DNA of 64,000 nt, from NCBI GenBank assembly GCA_015956445.1, contig WIUZ02000001.1:1612001-1676000 (forward strand), written 5' to 3'. Numbering within the stretch: the first letter of the stretch is position 1; every line of letters begins with the position of its first letter. Positions 55,831 to 64,000 of the stretch are shown here, piece after piece. The stretch is from Thelephora terrestris (lineage: Eukaryota; Basidiomycota; Agaricomycetes; Thelephorales; Thelephoraceae). A model generated the notes under the pieces. That model was not told the origin of the DNA. It searched no databases and saw only the letters and a list, made by a program, of their open reading frames with translations. A program made the translations under genes and the position numbers.

Positions 55831-56267
55831 ATGTCTAGAGGTTTCCCGCTCGTGCGAATAGTCGTGTTTGGGACAGGAAGTAAGGTCAATTTATCTCTCG
55901 GTAATGCAGGACAGCCCCTCACACCGCAATAAAGTCATGGCGTTTGGATACGGTCTCATGAAGAGTACGTCTCAGTCGACTCGAAAAGCTCAAATTTGAC
56001 ATTCATTTTTCCTTCCGTGTAGTTACTGTGCCAACACCAGAGCAGACATACGGTGCTCTTGCACCAGACTTGAAGAAGCAGGTCGATGCTGCCCGTGCTG
56101 CGAGGTTGGCTCGCCAGAATATGACTGCAGAACAACTCGAATCCCAGGCAAGTGCACTTTGAGCCTCATTCAGCTACCCCATCGGGATTAACCTCCTTCA
56201 CCTGCAGATGAACGATCCAGACTCTCAAAAGCCTATATGGTCGAATTCTCGACCACCTACGTCATAG
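55831..56267 (+). CDS. CBP4: Cytochrome b assembly factor CBP4-like
   Basis: Small mitochondrial inner-membrane protein needed for cytochrome b (complex III) assembly, about 85 residues. Splicing exons 55831-55880, about 55935-55964, about 56023-56149 and the last exon gives MSRGFPLVRIVVFGTGIMAFGYGLMKITVPTPEQTYGALAP, then DLKKQVDAARAARLARQNMTAEQLESQMNDPDSQKPIW. One N-terminal membrane span, then PTPEQ-x-Y-x-x-L-x-P-x-L and the terminal KPIW are the CBP4 hallmarks. Start is the only ATG that puts the span first; the third exon holds most of the coding length. Another member of the respiratory-assembly genes in this window. Confidence 0.75.
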
Positions 56268-56534
56268 TCTCGTTTTCTACTTGGAACTTCATCACAACCT
56301 GTTAAACTTGTACGAGTATAATGCTTTGAACCCATCTCACATTGCGGCCCACACGTCAGACAGCCATCGTAGCTGATACCCCTGACTTTGAACGTTGACA
56401 ACTCGCCAAGGCGATTTATGCGTTTTGATGAACGCCCGGAGTCTGTTGTCGGAGTTGTCGTCAAGCCGGACACGAGGATCCAATATTCTACCCACTACTT
56501 TCCTTCGGTTACGACTGCCACCACTTGATTGACT

Positions 56535-58837
56535 ATGCCGAGGGAGAATAGCTTCAGCGACTCCGAGGGTCGTTCCCTCACTCCGGACCTCGAAGACGAG
56601 TCGCGTGTCCCCCGCCCCCGGTCACCCATCCTTCCCGACCGCCGACTCAAGTCCCCAGTCGTATCGCACAGGATGAAATCTGTCAAATCTTCTAGACGCA
56701 CCGCCGCCAGACATGACACGGTCGACGTGCAGTCCACGCTCTCTCCCATCGAGCGCTTCCGCATGTCCGTGCGGAAAATCATGCACCTCAATAAGACCTC
56801 GAGTTACTTCTCAGGCAAAGGTCCTGGCGCTGAGCCTGGTGTCGACGTTCGCAGGGACTCTGCTTATATCAATTATGGCCACATCCGACAGAATTGCCTC
56901 ATCGAAATCGCAGACTACTCGGGTGTTCGCAGTAGCTTTGGACGCATGACCAATGTGGAATTCATCAACTTCATCAGTAACCCGAAAGCCAGTGAACGCG
57001 AACCTTGGGTAAAGGTTCGCTGGATCAACGTGGGTGGAATCAGCTGGGATGTCATTCAGGCTCTGGCGCTCAAGTACGGTATGGCCGATCAGCGACCATT
57101 GTTGATGCAACCTCGTCTCACCTAGTTTTCTGTCAGAACTCCATCCTCTATCTCTCGAGGATGTACTCCACACCAGCCCTCGTTCCGGTGCAGACTATTA
57201 CAAGAGGCACCTCTTCATTCGTGTCCTAAGTCATACCCTCAACCAAACCGGTCAGATCGAACCAAACTTCCTCGAGCAGATCGTCCGCTCGTCTTCCCCA
57301 GAACCCCTGAAACCTTCAGGCCCTATTGAAGGCCTGCCTACGTACTCAGCAGAAGAAAATCGATTCTCTGGATTCACTTCCAAGTTCTCGCGTAAGTCCC
57401 GGCCCCCCCACAAGTCTGCGACGATGGAGCCCGGAGGTTACGACGTAGAAAACGTAGACGTCTCCAGGCCTCCCCAGATCGTAAATTCCGGAAACTATGG
57501 CTCGTTATACGCTACCTATGTATGTATAATTTTGCCTGTCTCTCTTCGTATGTGCCCACTCAATCCTTCAAGGACCAAGGGCAAACAGTCAACAGTTCCG
57601 TTCTCAAGCTCATGCAGGAGCTCAAGGAAGGTGGTAGGGTGGAGGTAAATATCAAGCCCGTTTACATTTTCCTTTTCAAAAACGGTGGGCTCTTTCCTCC
57701 AACACCTCTATACCTGCTTCCTGATTAACGTCAACAGGCACCGTCATTTCCATTCACCCCGATAATGACCTCAAGTTCACTGAACCTATCCGGCGTAGGT
57801 TGGCGCAAAGGGACACCGGGTTGAGGGCTACGGCAGATGCGTCATTCTTGGTCCACGGTCTACTAGATCTCAGTCTGTCAACACGAGCATTCACTTGCTT
57901 TTTGGGCTAACATTTTCCTGTACCTCTCTTTAGTTGTCGACTCTGCGCTTGAGATAATAGACGCGTACCAGCGCAAGATCGTCGACCTCGAGCAGCAGAT
58001 CTTGTTGAAGCCAAAGATGAAGGCTGTCAGGCAACGTAAGAACCCACTTCGTGTCTTGGATTCAGTGTTCCTGATTTCTCGGCGTGTCTTCATCCTTCAA
58101 CAGTGCACATCATCTCGGGCGATTTGATTTTACACAAGCGGACGCTCACCCCGATCAAGACTCTAGTCTACAGTTTGCGTCGGTACGATTTTGACAGGAC
58201 CGTTGCTGCTCATGATCAGAACGAGCAAGTCGGGATGAAGATCGATGGTTATATTTCCCACAAGTCTTCGATCTACCTCGCCGATGTCCACGACCATATG
58301 GAGTACATCTTGACCAGCATCGAGATGTTCGCGAGTATTTCCGAGAACTTGATCAACTTTTCGTTCAACGTGAGCCTGACATTTTTGCATCCCTTGGATC
58401 GCCTCGTCCTGTTTCTGATGGTGGCCTTCTGCGTAGATGTCGGGGCACGAGATGAACGAGGTCATGAAGACGTTGACCGTTGTCACCGTCTTGTTCGTAC
58501 CTCTGACTCTGCTCACCGGTTACTTTGTTCGTTCCTTTTCCCCTCTCTTCTCCTGTCTTACTGGTCTGATTTGCAATGCTCGCCCAGGGTATGAACTTCG
58601 AGGCTATGTGGTCCGTCAATAAGCATACCGATCTCCTGTTCTGGGAGATCGCGATCCCAATGATGATCGTCATCATCATCGTATTCTTCTGGTCAGAGTT
58701 CGGTCGAATGTTTGAACGCCTCAGGAAGAGGATGCGGCGCAAGAAGATCGACAAGGTGATCCCTCGTTTACCCTCGTCCTCTCTCCGCTGGTGGCGTGGT
58801 CACTGATACCGGAAATCCCAAGCTCAAACAGGAATAG
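56535..58837 (+). CDS. CorA-like Mg2+ transporter (GMN motif)
   Basis: Divalent cation channel of the CorA/Alr/Mnr2 superfamily, about 590 residues. A disordered Ser/Arg-rich N-terminus (MPRENSFSDSEGRSLTPD) leads to RQNCLIEIADYSGVRSSF, WVKVRWINVGGISWDVIQALALKY, and after an intron ELHPLSLEDVLHT, the CorA beta-alpha core. Further LEDV-type helices (VVDSALEIIDAYQRKIVDLEQQIL, YLADVHDHMEYILTSIEMF) precede two spans: MKTLTVVTVLFVPLTLLTGYFGMNFEAMW carries GMN, split by an intron before the Gly, and IPMMIVIIIVFFW. The tail is basic (LRKRMRRKKIDK). The end is either LKQE after a last intron, stop at 58837, or a stop at 58806. Loop variants suggest Mg2+ but other cations cannot be excluded. Confidence 0.88.
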
Positions 58838-59378
58838 ATGCCTCATACAATTTCTCCATCTCGGTCGCCGGTTGTTCACCGTGCTTATGTACTCCTGACT
58901 CGTATAAGCTACACTGTTCACGTTGGCCTTCTGCAAGACTACTTCTGCTCGTCTGTCTGTATCTGCTGTGGTTCTGGGCGCTTGTTATAATGATAGCATT
59001 TACCATATTTTCTGGGCCTGTGCCTGTGTGTATAAATATAGGAAAGCGGGCAAGGTATTGTGCGTAGGGAGGGGTGGAATTTAAAGGAAAAAACTAAAAC
59101 AGATCAAAACAAAGCGTAGTACTGAGAAATAGGCAGATATGCAAGGAGAGGGGGTCGTTGCAATAGGAACCGGAAGGAAAAGTAAGCTGAAAGGTCGTTT
59201 CGCGAGTTCTAAAGGGTAACAGTACAATCGTGGCGGGTGGGGAAGATGTATAAACAGAGAACGTCGATGGATGCTGCTGACAGAGAATTGCAAGTAGTAA
59301 GCTCAATAATGACTACCTAGGTATTCGTTTGGTTCTACAGACTGACCTTGATGCCACAAGTTGCGGTGGGGGGCGGAG
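58838..59378. other. Convergent intergenic region, 0.54 kb
   Basis: 3' flanks of the CorA and Sip5-type genes. Contains GTGTATAAATATAGG near 59027-59041 and an A-rich stretch at 59080-59115, consistent with polyadenylation regions. No gene is seen. Confidence 0.4.
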
Positions 59379-61308
59379 TCATTCAAATGTCCTTGAAGTT
59401 GAGCCAGTGATCGCCTCGTCATCACCTGACCTCGTAGGAAAGGAGCTTGGCTGACCCTGAGACTCCGGGGAGGAGGGCAATGTAGTATAATCCACACCTC
59501 CCTCAACCGCGTCAGGGGTGGGTCGTGTGGAAGAACGGCCGGTTCCAGAGCTTTCCGAACTTATCGTTGCAGTATCTTCGTCGGTCCCACCGGTCTGTGT
59601 CGTGGACGAGGACAAGGGAATTGCCACAGCATTGAGCCCTGCGCCAAGCGTCATAAGTCGCGAGGGGTTCATCCGCCAGCTCCCGTCGGTGTGTAAACCG
59701 TCCAGTACATTATTATTTGGCACCGAGGAAGATGGTCGATGATCAATCCTTTCTTCAACCGACTCTGGTGGGACCACACTGGATGATCTTTGACCAGGAA
59801 GAGAGGCGGAGAGACTTGCGCTGTTACCAGGTTCTGTAGACCGCCCACGTCCACCAGTTTCCCCATTCCTCCGATTCCGTTCCTCTTCCTCCCGTTGGCG
59901 TTGTTGTTGTTGTTCGTGTTCTATCAAAGAGAGCCGCATGGCCTCCATCAGCATGAGCTGTGAGGAGTCTTATTAGAAGTCTGGTAGGGTCAAACGTTCA
60001 GCGGGCCCACCTCCTCGAGATCCTGACCCGCAATGTCCACCTGGCCCAGGAGTCGGTCGAGAGCAGGATTCTGCCCCTGATTACGCCTCCTCCTTCGACT
60101 ACCAGGCCTGCTCCCCTCAGCATCACCGCCGCTACCGTCTTCGGTTAAGGCATGGAGCCTCCCACTTGTGACTCCAACAGGAATGAGCCTGTCCCCGACT
60201 TGCCGCATGATTATGCGCCTGTTGGCCCGGCGTTGAGCCTGAGCTCGGACAGCGGCCAATTTGGCTTCCCAGTCTGGCCGGATTTGATCTAAGCACCACA
60301 AGGGTAACCAGATGACCAACTTTCTCAACGAACGCAGACGACAAGGCAAACTCACCGATCGTGACAACCTCAGGACTGTCGGCGCCAAAACTCTTGCGGC
60401 GACGTGCCCGTGTTACTGCGACCTCGGATAGTGATGCCCCCTTAGGGGAATCAGACCATGATGGAGGAGTCTGACAAATACGGGTTTGAGATTATCAAAA
60501 GCACATGTCGATGGATCGGACAGATAGACACACCGAACCGTCGCTTCCAATGCCGGTTCTCCAAGGAGGCGGAGTGTATACCACTCCGAAATGCTCCTGC
60601 ACGCAGTAGGGGCAAGCTGCCGGTTCGGAAACCAAATGTGTGGTCGTCGGTTCAGACCGCTTGATTTGGACAAAGCACTCCGTGCATATCGCTTGGTCGC
60701 AACACCTTGAGTAGTTGATGTTCGCGGGATAATACTGAGCCCGCCAGCAAGCGTTCGGAAAGCAGCGTTGCGCAGTCGTGTGGCGGCGAGATTGTGAACA
60801 TAGGGGTTTTCGTGCGGACCAACGAGGCGGCGATTGGAGTCAGAAGGAGAGTAAAAAGAAAAGAAATCCGTGAGTTTTGTAAGCATTGAAAGTCGGAAAC
60901 CAGACGCACAAGGAAACAGATAGGACAATCCACGGCTCCCCGATAGATAGCAGCTTCAGAGAATCTCGCAGCCTCTTTCTGTGTGCTGGGTCGTTTGCCG
61001 TATGACCGGAAGGAAGAACCGACCTCAGGTTTTGAAGACGAGGCGGTGGATATGGTCTCGTTGTGGCTTCCGGTTTCTGGGTTCTCCGGGAGTTCCTTAC
61101 GAGAAGCGAGGATCTGTTCGTCGTCCCAGTTCTCATCATATTCCTCCAAGGGTCTGTAGAAGGGAGCAAGTCTGCGCTGAACAATCAACTGAGCCACAAC
61201 CGCTTGATTCCAATCTTGTGTGCCGGTGTAGACCCCTTGTGGGATGAGAGATCCAAAATCGACAGTGTCATCGTGATGGCCTCGAGCTGAAGACGAGCTG
61301 TTCCCCAT
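59379..61308 (-). CDS. Sip5-type RING-like zinc-finger protein
   Basis: About 550 residues; yeast Sip5 interacts with Snf1 kinase and protein phosphatase 1 in glucose signalling. Start [38 protein letters not shown], then [21 protein letters not shown]. The zinc module is split by an intron: DCPICFL, then [26 protein letters not shown] ... [20 protein letters not shown], an unusual RING with CxxC - CC - CxxC - CxxC spacing that is characteristic of the family. A coiled-coil region with Arg-rich [20 protein letters not shown] follows, then [23 protein letters not shown]. The C-terminal 170 residues are Ser/Thr-rich and disordered. Stop TGA at 59379. Confidence 0.85.
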
Positions 61309-61518
61309 TTTTCGATCTGGTAAACCGGGGTGTGGTTCACAGACGTCTAGCTGGTTAAAGCGACGAGCGCGGCGGTCGCCAGATAAGTTTCTTCGCAGGA
61401 GACAAGCCGTTGAACGTTGAGAACGTCAGACTCTGGCGCAGGAGTGGCTGACCCCACGTGACTAAAGACCGCCCCATAGGAGAGCGCAAGGGCTACATTC
61501 AGCTCTAAACTATAGATA
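61309..61518. promoter_or_regulatory. Sip5-type gene promoter / CEF1 3' flank with an E-box
   Basis: 210 bases between the CEF1 stop and the next start. CACGTG is at 61456-61461, about 150 bases upstream of the Sip5-type ATG on its strand. No TATA box was seen. Confidence 0.4.

Positions 61519-64000
<2,482 letters not shown>

Overview
The window is nuclear DNA from a filamentous basidiomycete, most probably an Agaricomycete. The genes are dense, on both strands, and broken by many short GT-AG introns of about 50-65 bases. The conserved families present (a GDS1-type winged-helix/KilA-N-like regulator, a Pmp3 protein with a long tail, secreted double-psi beta-barrel proteins, an RCC1-type Fmp25, fungal ADE2 and ADE3) fit that group. 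I read 30 protein-coding loci, two of them cut by the window edges. I found no tRNA, rRNA, CRISPR array or intact transposon.

Layout. 1-6450: the tail of a possibly GPI-anchored protein, an RBM5/10-like splicing factor, a complex I B15/NDUFB4-like subunit, COQ7 and the DNA polymerase delta small subunit. 6451-8142 has no gene I can support. 8143-14435: PET100, glutamate decarboxylase, a four-finger C2H2 factor and a tailed Pmp3 protein. 14436-15905 is another gene-poor stretch. 15906-28529: secreted PNGase A, ADE3 (C1-THF synthase), mitochondrial GrpE, a UPF0658 Golgi membrane protein, ADE2 and a DNAJC9-like J-protein. 28645-38662: a FHIP-type protein, an acidic unknown protein, a divergent acyl-CoA-synthetase-like protein and linker histone H1. 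38663-40225 is gene-poor. 40226-52895: the GDS1/KilA-N-like regulator, a Jsn1/Puf1-type RRM-Pumilio protein, a small unknown protein, Fmp25 and a conserved unknown. 53693-64000: two tandem RlpA-like secreted proteins, CBP4, a CorA Mg2+ transporter, a Sip5-type RING protein and the C-terminal part of CDC5L/CEF1.

How the genes relate. Respiratory-chain supply and assembly is well represented: NDUFB4-like, COQ7, PET100, GrpE, Fmp25 and CBP4. ADE3 and ADE2 lie about 3.4 kb apart and both serve purine synthesis. POLD2, DNAJC9 and histone H1 serve replication and chromatin; the promoters of the first two carry an ACGCGT box within about 30 bases of the start codon. This looks like ordinary housekeeping sequence, not a biosynthetic cluster or defence island. 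The most unusual items are the regulator with two DNA-binding domains, an AMP-binding family protein that seems to have lost its catalytic motifs, the Pmp3 fusion, and some small-exon and GC-AG intron structures.
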